Below are positions 41,637 through 50,293 of a stretch of DNA of 64,000 bases, piece after piece. The number at the start of each line of letters is the position of its first letter. Position 1 is the stretch's first letter. Source of the stretch: Aminithiophilus ramosus (GTDB lineage Bacteria; Synergistota; Synergistia; Synergistales; Aminithiophilaceae); contig NZ_CP072943.1 in assembly GCF_018069705.1 (NCBI RefSeq), positions 2,605,453-2,669,452 on the forward strand, written 5' to 3'. Below the pieces are notes generated by a model, which saw only the letters and a program-made list of their open reading frames with translations, searched no databases and had not been told where the DNA came from. Made by a program: the position numbers and the translations under genes.

Positions 41637-42287
41637 CTAGTGGGTGAACTCCACTTGGACCTCCATGGGAGGCCGCTTGCGATCCAGGTAGCGCATCTCC
41701 TTGTTGTGGAGAAGGGCTGCAAGTCCCTGGAAGCGGGGCCGTGCCATGGGATCATTCCGCGTCGCCACGGGAATGGGCTGCTCGCCCTTGGCGTACTTGG
41801 CGGCGTTGCGGCCGATGGCCCGGAAGGCACCGGCGTCGAGAAGGGGCGACTGGGGGAAGAGCTCCAGGTTGTTGAGGGGAGCGAGATCCTTCTGGTGGAT
41901 GATGGCCGTGCCGCGGCAGAGAACGCCGAGGCCGATGCCGGAACCCGAGAGCTTGGCGGCGTAGTGGGACATGAAGGCCACGTCGGCCGTGTGGTAGACG
42001 CGGATGACGCGGCAGGTCAGTCCCTCTTCCTCGACGCCGGCCATGATCTGGCGGATGACCTCGCCGTGGGGGACGTCGATGATGGTTCCCTGGAAATGGA
42101 CGCCGAAACCGGGGGTGACGGCCAGGACGACCTCTTTCGGGTTCGTCCCCTTCGTCGCCTTCTCCTTCTCGGTGATCTTCAGGCCCGACACGGGAGCGGA
42201 GGGAGCGGCCGGAGCGGCGCTCTTCTGATCGGCCATGACTTCGGCCATGACCTCAGCGATTACCTTGCGGATCAGCTCTTCGTTCAT
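41637..42287 (-). CDS. pduD: B12-dependent diol dehydratase medium subunit
   Basis: 216 residues. An N-terminal helix (NEELIRKVIAEVMAEVM) and Ala/Pro linker form the known encapsulation peptide type. The core has VLAVTPGFGVHFQGTIIDVPHGEV, in parts, and AFMSHYAAKLSGSGIGLGV, which contribute to B12 binding. Lies 20 bases after pduC. Confidence 0.95.
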   Translation of the reverse strand: MNEELIRKVIAEVMAEVMADQKSAAPAAPSAPVSGLKITEKEKATKGTNPKEVVLAVTPGFGVHFQGTIIDVPHGEVIRQIMAGVEEEGLTCRVIRVYHTADVAFMSHYAAKLSGSGIGLGVLCRGTAIIHQKDLAPLNNLELFPQSPLLDAGAFRAIGRNAAKYAKGEQPIPVATRNDPMARPRFQGLAALLHNKEMRYLDRKRPPMEVQVEFTH

Positions 42288-42307
42288 TCTGTGGCAACCC
42301 CCTTCCC

Positions 42308-43981
42308 CTATACGTCCTCAGGATTGATGGCCCAGGGAATGGCCTTGATCTCTTCCCAGCGCGCATCGCTCATCTGGTAGCCCGTGCCCGGTCCGGCGTA
42401 GGTGTTCGGGTCGTTGATGGCGCTCCAGACGTAACCGTCGCTGCCGATCCAGGCCGAGGTCTGGAGGTAGTCGCCGGAGACGTGCTGGCCCATCATCATG
42501 ACGAGCGACTCGGCCACGTCCTTGAAGCCCCTCTTGGCCAGGGCCTTGATGACGTCGATGGCCGTGAGGTTTTCCTTCATGATGCGCTCCGAGGCCTTGA
42601 GGTCTTCGGGGATGTTGCGGGGGGGCATGTCCTTGCTGCCGTTGGCGTAGGTGCCGGCCTCGACCTCTTCGTCGGTGATGGCCGGGAAGCCCAGCTCGTC
42701 GTAGACGGCCTGGAGGGCCCGGGCGGCCTTGTTGCGGACGGCGATGACGTCGGCCTCCATGACGGGGCGCAGGCCTCCGTCGACGCGGAAGTCGCGCTGA
42801 AGGGCCAGGTAGTCGTCGACGTCTTCGATGTCCCAGTTGGAACCGGCGAACATGTTGTCGTAGTTGGGCGTCCCCGAGTAGCCGGAGAAGATGAGGTCCG
42901 TTCCGGCGAACATCTGGGGGATCGTCCGGGCCGTGCGGCGCAGGTCGGAGTGGGAGAAGGTCTGGTCGTTGCCCGAGGCCACTTCCAGGCCGAGGATCAT
43001 GGTGATGAGGTTCTCGGCGGCGACGGCGCGGATGCCGCTGGGGACGGCGCCGGGAACGCCGATGCAGGAGATGGAGCCGTTCTGGAGGCCCTGAACGCCG
43101 GCGCCCTTGGTGATCATGATGCAGAGGGCCTCGAGGTAGAGCATGCTCTTGCCCTCGGCGGCGCCCATCTGGACCTCGCTGCCCGTGCCGCTGGTGAAGC
43201 GCATCTTAAGTCCGCGGCTGGCATAGGCCGAGGCGAGGAAGGACTTGGACCAGGGCGTGTCGTCGCCGTCGACGAAGACGCTCTCCGTGCCGTAGACGGA
43301 GACGGTTTCGGCGTAGGCCGTGAGGCCCTTCATGCCGATCTGGAGCTCGAAGGCCTCCTCCAGGGCGTCCTGGGAGAGGGTGCCGGGGCGCCCCACCTGG
43401 CCGCCGACGAGGAGGGAGAGGGCGTTGAAGGCGGCATAGCGGGTGACGGCGACGGTCGTCTCGATCTCGAGGAATCCCCGGAAGGCCGCCTCGGCGGCGT
43501 CGCAGGCCAGGGCGACGGGGTTGTCGGTGGCGCTGGTGATGTGAGCCTGGTTGCCCGGAGTCTGGCGGGCCCGCATCTTCTGCATGGCCATCATGATCTC
43601 GACGATGTTGAGCTGATCCATGACGGCGGCCATCTTGGCCGGCGTCAGACCGAGGAAGAGCCGGCGGACCTCCTTGGCGCAGACGTCGATGTCGACGAGC
43701 ATCCGGGCCAGATCCCGCTCGGACTTGGCCATGGCCTCCTCGGCGACGGACGTGTCGATGCTGTAATCGGCGACGAACTGCTCGATCATGTCGAACTCGG
43801 CCCGCTTCTTGCCGTCCATCTCGACGACCTTGCCGCCCTCGACGCGGATCGACGGCTTGGGATCGTTGGGACTTCCCATGGCCATGAGGCCGACTTCTTT
43901 CCACTCGCCGATGAATCCGTCCTTGTGGACGGGACGCTGACTGAGGATCTCAAAACGCTTGCTTCGTTTCGTTACGGCCAC
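42308..43981 (-). CDS. pduC: B12-dependent diol dehydratase large subunit
   Basis: 557 residues, full-length for PduC. It has RSKRFEILSQRPVHKDGF, SPNDPKPSI, the active-site HITSATDNPV region, FTSGTGSEVQMG and MFAGTDLIFSGY. It holds the TIM barrel where adenosylcobalamin starts radical dehydration of diols. I prefer the GTG at 43981 (seven bases behind AGGGGG) to the GTG three codons earlier. Its presence next to two B12-independent enzymes for the same reaction is the main oddity of the locus. Confidence 0.96.
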   Translation of the reverse strand: MAVTKRSKRFEILSQRPVHKDGFIGEWKEVGLMAMGSPNDPKPSIRVEGGKVVEMDGKKRAEFDMIEQFVADYSIDTSVAEEAMAKSERDLARMLVDIDVCAKEVRRLFLGLTPAKMAAVMDQLNIVEIMMAMQKMRARQTPGNQAHITSATDNPVALACDAAEAAFRGFLEIETTVAVTRYAAFNALSLLVGGQVGRPGTLSQDALEEAFELQIGMKGLTAYAETVSVYGTESVFVDGDDTPWSKSFLASAYASRGLKMRFTSGTGSEVQMGAAEGKSMLYLEALCIMITKGAGVQGLQNGSISCIGVPGAVPSGIRAVAAENLITMILGLEVASGNDQTFSHSDLRRTARTIPQMFAGTDLIFSGYSGTPNYDNMFAGSNWDIEDVDDYLALQRDFRVDGGLRPVMEADVIAVRNKAARALQAVYDELGFPAITDEEVEAGTYANGSKDMPPRNIPEDLKASERIMKENLTAIDVIKALAKRGFKDVAESLVMMMGQHVSGDYLQTSAWIGSDGYVWSAINDPNTYAGPGTGYQMSDARWEEIKAIPWAINPEDV

Positions 43982-44015
43982 TGCCTTCACCCCCTGATTT
44001 GGTCTTCACCGGCCC

Positions 44016-44837
44016 CTAGATGTAGGAGACGGTGACCGGCTTGGGCTCCGAGCCGAGCGTGGCCAGGAGCTTGACGCCCACCTCGCGGGCCGAGCGGATG
44101 GCCTGGCGGACGGCGCCCGAGTCGCCGGTGATCATGATGAAGGACTCGTTCGTGAGAGACGTGCCCTTGCTGGGGGAGCAGTAGGCGTAGGCCTCGACCT
44201 CGGCGGCCTTGAGGGCCGTGTCGCTGATGACGACGCCGATGCCGGCGGGAGCGCCCAGGACGAGGCCGAAGGCCTTGCCCACGGGAGCGCCCAGGGCCTT
44301 GTTGAGGCAGTAGGAGGCCCGGGCCGTGTACTGGAGCTCCAGGTAGCCCACCTCGTTGGCCCAGACGTCGCCGAAGTAGGTGTCGACGTTGGCCAGGGTG
44401 ACTTCGACGGCGCGGCGGACGTCGGAGACGTCTTCGGCGCCGAAGATGATGAGGCAGCCGTGACCGCAGCCGCCCTCGGTGTCACGGGGCATCTCGGCCG
44501 AGATGACTTCCGTGTTGGTGGCCTTGACGGCCTCGTCGGCGGCCATGAGCTGAGGGCCGGCGCCGACGCGGTCCGAGATGATGCCGATGGAGCGGAAGCG
44601 CTTGTCGATGCCCATCTTCTCGTGAAGGGTGGCGTCGATGTTGGCGATGACGAGGCCGATGGTGTGACCTCTGGCCGTGCCGATGTACTCCGTCACGCCG
44701 ATGGGATCGAAATTGGCCGACGGGCAGGGCCTCTCGACCTTGACCTCCGGAGCGGGGGCCGCGGGGGCGGGAGCCGCCTCGCCGCCGAGGCGCTTCATGA
44801 CCTCTTCCATAACCTGCTTCATCATATCCTGTTCCAT
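44016..44837 (-). CDS. pduB: BMC trimeric shell protein PduB (copy B)
   Basis: 273 residues with an N-terminal helix DMMKQVMEEVMKRLGG and two BMC domains. Shares long stretches with the module A copy (for example from GDVWANEVGY through SPSKGTS only a few changes). I start it at the ATG at 44837, eight bases behind GGAGG, rather than 21 bases upstream. In the usual operon place between pduA and pduC. Confidence 0.94.
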   Translation of the reverse strand: MEQDMMKQVMEEVMKRLGGEAAPAPAAPAPEVKVERPCPSANFDPIGVTEYIGTARGHTIGLVIANIDATLHEKMGIDKRFRSIGIISDRVGAGPQLMAADEAVKATNTEVISAEMPRDTEGGCGHGCLIIFGAEDVSDVRRAVEVTLANVDTYFGDVWANEVGYLELQYTARASYCLNKALGAPVGKAFGLVLGAPAGIGVVISDTALKAAEVEAYAYCSPSKGTSLTNESFIMITGDSGAVRQAIRSAREVGVKLLATLGSEPKPVTVSYI

Positions 44838-44868
44838 TTGGTGCACCTCCCCATCCACTGGTCAGGCA

Positions 44869-45147
44869 CTAGCCGAGCTTGGGCAGCATCTTTTCCGTGT
44901 CCGCATGAGGCCTGGGGATGACGTGGACGGAGACGATCTCCCCGACCCGCTTCGCCGCGGCAGCCCCAGCGTCGACGGCGGCCTTGACGGCCCCGACGTC
45001 TCCCCGAACCATGACGGTCACGTAGCCGGAACCGATCTTCTCGTACCCCACGAGTCGAACGTTGGCGGCCTTGACCATGGCGTCGGCCGCTTCGATACAG
45101 CCGACGAGTCCCCGCGTTTCGATCATGCCGAGTGCTTCACCATTCAT
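44869..45147 (-). CDS. pduA: BMC hexameric shell protein PduA
   Basis: 92 residues (94 if the upstream GTG is used): [42 protein letters not shown] and [15 protein letters not shown]. Canonical PduA, the main diol-conducting hexamer of the shell. It is located between pduV and pduB. The start overlaps the end of pduV by 11 bases. Confidence 0.94.
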   Translation of the reverse strand: MNGEALGMIETRGLVGCIEAADAMVKAANVRLVGYEKIGSGYVTVMVRGDVGAVKAAVDAGAAAAKRVGEIVSVHVIPRPHADTEKMLPKLG

Positions 45148-45595
45148 TTCCACTGCACCTCCCTAGTATTTCTTCGATGCGGCCTTTCAGTTCCTCGAGG
45201 CCCTGCCCTCCCCTTCCGGAGACGGCGAAGACCTCCTTGACACCTGCCACTTTGAGCGCTCGCCGGGACATCTCGATGCCTGTCGCCCCGGCGACGTCAA
45301 CTTTATTGATGACCCCGATGACGGGGGGCTTCATGACCTTGGCGAAACCTCCGGGAAAGGAACGGGGCCGCGTGGCGTCGGAGACGAGGAGGACCAGTCC
45401 CGACTTGACGGCGCTGTTGATGAGGACGAAATAAAGGCGAGGCATGTCGAACGTCTCGCCCGGGGTGTCGACGGCGTAATCGCTGAAGGTGACGTGCTCC
45501 GTCTTCCTGACGGGCTCTCCGCTTCCGGTCAGGGCGGCGATGAGCGTCGACTTGCCCGCTCCCGTGGGGCCCATGACCATGAGCCGGGGCCTCAC
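45137..45595 (-). CDS. pduV: small GTPase of the PduV/EutP family
   Basis: 152 residues with the P-loop [15 protein letters not shown] at the N-terminus, [11 protein letters not shown] (switch/G3) and VINKVDVAG (G4). PduV is reported to associate with the outside of Pdu compartments and influence their movement. Start GTG at 45595 overlapping the pduU stop (GTGA). Confidence 0.9.
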   Translation of the reverse strand: MRPRLMVMGPTGAGKSTLIAALTGSGEPVRKTEHVTFSDYAVDTPGETFDMPRLYFVLINSAVKSGLVLLVSDATRPRSFPGGFAKVMKPPVIGVINKVDVAGATGIEMSRRALKVAGVKEVFAVSGRGGQGLEELKGRIEEILGRCSGNEW

Positions 45596-45933
45596 GACCG
45601 GGTGATCTCGGCGGGATAGAAGCCGAGCGTCGCCTTGAGGGCGGCCACGGTGGACTGGAGGGCCCTCTCGACGGAGGAGATGTCGCCCGTGATCATGAGA
45701 CAGCCCGTGAAGCGGTCGACGAACTCCATGTGGACCGAGGCGGCCTTGCTGGCGATGTCGGCGGCGATGACGGCCCCCTCGCCGGGCGTGATGGTCATGA
45801 CGCCGATGGCGCCGGGGTTGTCGACGCCGACGCGCTCGCAGAGATCTCTGCGTGGGTTGCAGATCACATGGGCCAGCGTGACCTGCTTGCCGGGCACATA
45901 CTCCTGAACGACTCTCCGCTTTTCTTCCGTCAC
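45592..45933 (-). CDS. pduU: BMC shell protein PduU/EutS
   Basis: 113 residues from the GTG at 45933, eight bases behind GGGGAG. The EutS/PduU signature VQEYVPGKQVTLAHVICNP starts the circularly permuted BMC domain, and GAIGVMTITPGEGAVIAADIA and FVDRFTGCLMITGDI follow. The permuted hexamer carries a small beta-barrel over its pore. First gene of the pdu operon. Confidence 0.94.
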   Translation of the reverse strand: MTEEKRRVVQEYVPGKQVTLAHVICNPRRDLCERVGVDNPGAIGVMTITPGEGAVIAADIASKAASVHMEFVDRFTGCLMITGDISSVERALQSTVAALKATLGFYPAEITRS

Positions 45934-45983
45934 CGCGATCACTCCCCTGAAGAGAGTCTCTCGCGAAACGCCTCACCAGGCAT

Positions 45984-46064
45984 TCACCTCGGTGACCGTA
46001 TACTTGCCCAATCAACGGGAGGAAGGGGGCTCCGACGCCCGTGCGTCGGAGCCCCCTTCCTCCC
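45984..46064 (-). promoter_or_regulatory. control region before pduU: 22-bp hairpin and TCACC-GA-GGTGA palindrome
   Basis: A perfect 22-bp inverted repeat (46017-46064, loop of four) lies between the response regulator stop and pduU. It is a terminator for the regulator transcript or an attenuator. Downstream on the minus strand, TCACCGAGGTGA at 45984-45995 is a 12-base palindrome that could bind the AraC-type regulator. No cobalamin aptamer is present in this leader. No clear -35/-10 pair is seen, fitting an activator-dependent promoter. Confidence 0.5.
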
Positions 46065-46088
46065 GGCTTTCGTTTTTTTGACCTGGCC

Positions 46089-47678
46089 CTACTCCTGTTC
46101 CCGCCGGTATTCGCTGGGACTGCGCCCCGTCATCTGGCGAAAAAGGGTGCTGAAGTAGGCGATGTTGCCGTAGCCGACGGAGATGGCCACGTCGCGGACC
46201 GAATGGCCCTGGGCAAGAAGTCCCTTGGCCCGCTCGATGCGGATGCCCTTGACCTCGTCGACGAAGCGGCGATGGAGGACCTTGCGGAAGAGGCGGCTCA
46301 GGTAGGAGGGGCTGACGTGGACGGCCTCGGCGACGCTCTCGAGCGTCACCTCCTCGTAGTGTTCGCGGATGTAGGTCAGCGACTGCTGGATGATCATGGA
46401 GCCCGTGTCGCTGGCGCTTCCCCTGACGTTCCAGGCCTGATCGAGGGCCTGGGAGAAGATGCGGTTGAGCCCGACGGGCGTGTTGGGCGCCAGCAGGTTG
46501 AGGAGCTGACGCCGCGACCAGGCCCGGACCGATCCCGAGTCGCACTTGAGACTCAAAAGGATCTGGCAGACCTGACCCATCAGCCCCAGGATGAGCATCT
46601 TGGCCAGCTCCACGTCCTGAAAGGCGATCTTGGCCAAAGCGTCGCTCAGGGCTCGGCTCCCCTTGGTGATCAGATCGGGCTGGCCGTGGGAGAAACCCTC
46701 GACGATCTGGGCCTGGAAGGCCAACATGCCGAACTGCGTCAGGGCCGGCGAGGGATCGGCCGGCTCGGGATCGGGCGCCGCGTCGCGCATGACGACGCGC
46801 CCCGTCCCCCCCAGGAGGCTCTCCTCGAGTCCCTCCTCGACCTGGGTCACGGCCGGAGCCATCTCCTCCAGGGTGCGGAGGCGACCGCCGTAGACGACGT
46901 TGGCCTCGAAGCCTCGGCTGGAGATGATCCCCAGAAGGCGGGAGGCGACGAAATCGGGCTCGGCGATGGCCTCGCCCGAGGGGATGAAGAGGAGGGCCGA
47001 CGAGCGCCGCCAGGGGACGACGACGACTTCAGGCCCGAGAATTCTCTCGAAGGCCTCCCACAGAAAGAGCTGTTCCCCCTTGCGGTCCTCCTCCTCGGCC
47101 AGACAGACGATGCCGAAGAGGAAGCAGGGGCGGGCCGGAGGCAGGCCCAGGCTGGACATGATGCCGACGACGCTCTCCTCGATCCCCTTTTCCCGGAGCA
47201 GGTCCTGGATGATGCCCATGGCGAAGGCGCCCCGGTTGCGCTCGACGAACTCCCGGATCTGGTCGAACTGGGCCTTGTGGTTGCGCTTGTCGGCCACGTT
47301 CTGAAAGACCTTGGTCAGCGTCTCCCCGAAGGCCTCCTCTCCGACGGGCTTGACGAGGAAACTGGTGACGCCCAGTCCCATGGCCTTCTGGGCGTACTGG
47401 AAGACGTCGAAGGCCGTGAGGACCACGACCTGTCCCGAGAAACCCCGCCCCCTGAGGCTGCGCAGGCTCGTCAGACCGTCTCCTCCGGGGATGCGGATGT
47501 CGAGGAGGACGACGTCGGGCTCCCACTCCTCGGCCAGGGCCTCGAACTGGGGGGCGTTGGCGGCGCTCCTGACTTCTATGGGCTCGTCGGCCCTCATGGC
47601 CGCCAGGGCCATCTCGAGGGCACGACGTTCGAGGGGCTCGTCCTCGACGACGAGAACCCGATAGGCCTTCCCGTTCAC
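46089..47678 (-). CDS. AraC-type response regulator
   Basis: 529 residues. N-terminal receiver domain (about 6-125) with acidic pocket VVEDEP, phosphoacceptor in VVLLDIRIPGGDGL and SFLVKP lysine. A long middle region of unknown fold follows (about 130-410). The C-terminal double HTH AraC domain has SLTYIREHYEEVTLESVAEAV and FSTLFRQMTGRSPSEYR. Start is GTG seven bases behind GGAGG, overlapping the kinase stop. As a YesN-like regulator next to the pdu operon, it likely activates it on diol sensing. Confidence 0.93.
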   Translation of the reverse strand: MNGKAYRVLVVEDEPLERRALEMALAAMRADEPIEVRSAANAPQFEALAEEWEPDVVLLDIRIPGGDGLTSLRSLRGRGFSGQVVVLTAFDVFQYAQKAMGLGVTSFLVKPVGEEAFGETLTKVFQNVADKRNHKAQFDQIREFVERNRGAFAMGIIQDLLREKGIEESVVGIMSSLGLPPARPCFLFGIVCLAEEEDRKGEQLFLWEAFERILGPEVVVVPWRRSSALLFIPSGEAIAEPDFVASRLLGIISSRGFEANVVYGGRLRTLEEMAPAVTQVEEGLEESLLGGTGRVVMRDAAPDPEPADPSPALTQFGMLAFQAQIVEGFSHGQPDLITKGSRALSDALAKIAFQDVELAKMLILGLMGQVCQILLSLKCDSGSVRAWSRRQLLNLLAPNTPVGLNRIFSQALDQAWNVRGSASDTGSMIIQQSLTYIREHYEEVTLESVAEAVHVSPSYLSRLFRKVLHRRFVDEVKGIRIERAKGLLAQGHSVRDVAISVGYGNIAYFSTLFRQMTGRSPSEYRREQE

Positions 47679-49012
47679 AGGGGAACCTCCTCGGCGAGAG
47701 GCAGACGGACCTCGACCGTCGTTCCCCGGCCCGGAGCGCTCTCCATGGCGACGACGACATCGTCGCCGAAATGAAGCTGAAGGCGCTCGCGGACGTTGGC
47801 GATGCCCAGGCCCGCCTGGAGGTGATCGACGTCGCAGCCCACGCCGTTGTCGGCGACGCGCATGACGAGACGGCCTCCGGCGATCCGGCAGGAGACCTCG
47901 AGGACGCCCGGATCGAGGGAGGGCTCGATGCCGTGGACGACGGCGTTCTCGACGAGGGGCTGAAGGACCATGAAGGGGACGCGGACCCGCGAGGCCTCGG
48001 CCGTGGCCTCGACGGAGAAGGAGAGGCGATCGCCGAAGCGGACCTTGTAGATCTCCATGAAATGACCGATGCACTCCAGCTCCTGGGCGAGGGGAACCAG
48101 CTCCTCCTGGGACTGCTTGCGCAGGATGTAGCGCAGGTACTCGGCGAGCTGGACCGTCAGCTGCCGCGTCTGATCGGCCCCTTCGAACATGGCCAGGCGG
48201 CTGATGGTGTTGAGGGTGTTGAAGACGAAATGGGGATTGAGCTGGCGATGGAGGTTGCGGGCCTGACTCTGCTTGAGGTTCCGCTCCAGGCTCTCCCGGT
48301 CCATCTGCTCCTTCATGAGGGCGATTCCCTTCTGGAGAAGGCTCCGTTCCGTGAGGCGGCGCTCGCAGAGGGTCACCACATAGGAGGCGACGAGGCGCAG
48401 GAGGGCTCCTCCGCTGCTGACGCGCTCCTCGTCGACGACGGGCACCTTGAGGAATCGCTCCACGAGGTCGTCGGGGTCGGACGAGAAGTCCCACCGCATC
48501 CGGGCCAGCTCCTCCGCCTCTTCTCGGGTGTAGTTGCGCACCTTGACCTGGCCCACGAGAAGGACGCCCACCAGCCGTCCCTCGATGATGAGAGGGATGG
48601 CCGTGTCGATGAGGCCGCAGTGGCAGCGGTAGGTCTGGAAGTTTCCCACCCCGAGCCCTTTCTTCCCCCCTTGGGCGTCGCTCTGGAAGCAGCGTCTCCG
48701 CCCCTCGCGGGTCTCGCGGACCTTGAGGCAGAAGGAGGTGAAGTTGCTGGGATTGGTGATGGGCTCGCCCTCCGTCGTCGTCAGTACGGCACCGCACTGG
48801 AGCGACGTGGCGAATCGATCGATGATCTCCTGCAGCATGTCGACATCGACGACCTGCTGCCACCACTCGAGAGAGCCGTAGGCCACCTCGGTCAGGCGAA
48901 TCACCTCCAGGGGAAGCGTGAGAAATTTGAGGGAGAGGAGCTCCCTCCGCCACGACTTTACCCCAAAAAGGCTCTTCCTGTCCTCTTCTTTGTCCTGTTC
49001 CTCAAAAAACAT
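47675..49012 (-). CDS. sensor histidine kinase with PocR ligand domain (LytS/YesM-type)
   Basis: About 445 residues. The N-terminal half holds a PocR domain (about 60-205) with its cysteines: FTSFC, RRCFQSD and YRCHCGLIDTAIPLIIEG. A linker helix leads to a His_kinase domain: LNPHFVFNTLNTISR carries the phospho-His, PFMVLQPLVENAVVHG is the N-box and VADNGVGC the G-box. No membrane segments, so it reads an internal signal. PocR domains are tied to propanediol control in enteric bacteria. Its ATG overlaps the stop of the upstream dehydrogenase (TGATG), coupling sensor to enzyme. Confidence 0.92.
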   Translation of the reverse strand: MFFEEQDKEEDRKSLFGVKSWRRELLSLKFLTLPLEVIRLTEVAYGSLEWWQQVVDVDMLQEIIDRFATSLQCGAVLTTTEGEPITNPSNFTSFCLKVRETREGRRRCFQSDAQGGKKGLGVGNFQTYRCHCGLIDTAIPLIIEGRLVGVLLVGQVKVRNYTREEAEELARMRWDFSSDPDDLVERFLKVPVVDEERVSSGGALLRLVASYVVTLCERRLTERSLLQKGIALMKEQMDRESLERNLKQSQARNLHRQLNPHFVFNTLNTISRLAMFEGADQTRQLTVQLAEYLRYILRKQSQEELVPLAQELECIGHFMEIYKVRFGDRLSFSVEATAEASRVRVPFMVLQPLVENAVVHGIEPSLDPGVLEVSCRIAGGRLVMRVADNGVGCDVDHLQAGLGIANVRERLQLHFGDDVVVAMESAPGRGTTVEVRLPLAEEVPL

Positions 49013-50160
49013 CAAAAAACATCGCGATAGATCTGTTCGAGAGCCGCGACGGAGCCCTCGCGGGGATTGCCCTTGCCGACGATCTCCAGCGACGCCTCCC
49101 TGGCCAGACCGGGAAGGTCGTCGAGGCGGACGCCCAGGGAGGCCAGACGCCCGGCGAGGCCGATCTCGCTCCTCAGGCCCTCCATGGCCTTCAGGCCCCG
49201 TTCGGCGTTCTCCCGCTCCGAACGCCAGGAGAGGGCCACCTCCATGGCTCGGGCCAGATAGGCCAGCTTGTCCATGGCCACAGGAAGATTGAAGCGCTCC
49301 ACGGCGGGGAGAAGAACGGCGTTGACGACGCCGTGAGCCAGATCGTAACGGGCGCTCAGGGGATGGGAGAGGGCGTGGACATAGCCCAGCCCCGAGTTGC
49401 TGAAGGCCAGACCGGCCAGGAAGGCGGCGTGACACATCCCCTCGCGGGCCTCGATGTCGCCTCCGTCGCGGACGGCCCGGGGAAGGTTGCGGAAGATGAG
49501 CTCCGTCGCCTTGTAGGCCAGGGAGTCGGTGATGGGCGAGGCCTGGATGGAGACGTAGGCCTCGACGGCGTGGGAAAGGGCGTCCATGCCCGTGGCCGCC
49601 GTCAGGGAGGGGGGCATGGAGACCATCATCTCGGGGTCGTTGACGGAAAGACGGGGCGTGATGCGCCAGTCGAGAATCGTCATCTTGACGTGGCGTTCCG
49701 TGTCGGTGATGACGGCGGCGTTGGTCACCTCGCTCCCCGTCCCCGCCGTCGTGTTGACGGCGATCAGGGGGGGAAGATCCTTCGCCGACCGATGAAGGCC
49801 CTCGTAGTCGGCGATGACGCCTCCGCCCGTGACGACGAGACCGATGGCCTTGGCGCAGTCCATGGCGCTGCCCCCGCCGACGGCGACGAGAAAATCGGCG
49901 CCGTCGGACCGATAGCGCCCGGCCCCCTCGGCGACCATGAGGTCCGTCGGGTTGGGCCCCGCTCCGGCCCAGACGCTTCCCGCCAGACCGGCCTCCTCCA
50001 GAACCTCGAGAACGCTCCGGCCCTGGCTCTCGCCGAAGGCCCCCAGAGAGGCCACGACAAGGGCTCTCTTCCCGCCCAGAGAGCGGGCCCAGAAGCCGAC
50101 TTTGCGCAGGGCGCCCCGCTCGATGAGATTGACGGGGGGCATGAAATAGCTTCCCGGCAT
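49012..50160 (-). CDS. iron-containing alcohol dehydrogenase (DhaT/PduQ-like)
   Basis: 382 residues of the Fe-ADH family: GGGSAMDCAKAIGLV (NAD site), NTTAGTGSEVTNAAV, and metal ligands in GMDALSHAVEAYVS and HALSHPLSARYDLAHG. It reduces the aldehyde from the dehydratases to 1-propanol or 1,3-propanediol and regenerates NAD+ for PduP. It lacks an obvious encapsulation helix. ATG at 50160 is eight bases behind GGAGG. It fills the pduQ role in this locus. Confidence 0.9.
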   Translation of the reverse strand: MPGSYFMPPVNLIERGALRKVGFWARSLGGKRALVVASLGAFGESQGRSVLEVLEEAGLAGSVWAGAGPNPTDLMVAEGAGRYRSDGADFLVAVGGGSAMDCAKAIGLVVTGGGVIADYEGLHRSAKDLPPLIAVNTTAGTGSEVTNAAVITDTERHVKMTILDWRITPRLSVNDPEMMVSMPPSLTAATGMDALSHAVEAYVSIQASPITDSLAYKATELIFRNLPRAVRDGGDIEAREGMCHAAFLAGLAFSNSGLGYVHALSHPLSARYDLAHGVVNAVLLPAVERFNLPVAMDKLAYLARAMEVALSWRSERENAERGLKAMEGLRSEIGLAGRLASLGVRLDDLPGLAREASLEIVGKGNPREGSVAALEQIYRDVF

Positions 50161-50197
50161 GGCGAACACCTCCTCGTTCCTGCGCCACGCAGAAAGA

Positions 50198-50219
50198 GAT
50201 CGCCCCTTGAGGGGCGATC
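50198..50219 (-). terminator. hairpin between GntR gene and alcohol dehydrogenase
   Basis: A near-perfect 22-base inverted repeat (GATCGCCCC and complement with a short loop) followed on the minus strand by TCTTTC. Probably a terminator of the GntR transcript or attenuator of the ADH-kinase-regulator operon. Confidence 0.5.
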
Positions 50220-50293
50220 CCACCATAAGCCTTTCTCTCCAGGAGGAACAAGCAGAGGCGATCAGGAAAAATTGACCATCTGAACCGGCCTCT

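Noticed and set aside
45943-46088. A third cobalamin riboswitch before pduU
   Set aside because: No GCCACTG-type boxes or aptamer core are found; only a 22-bp hairpin and a small palindrome are present.
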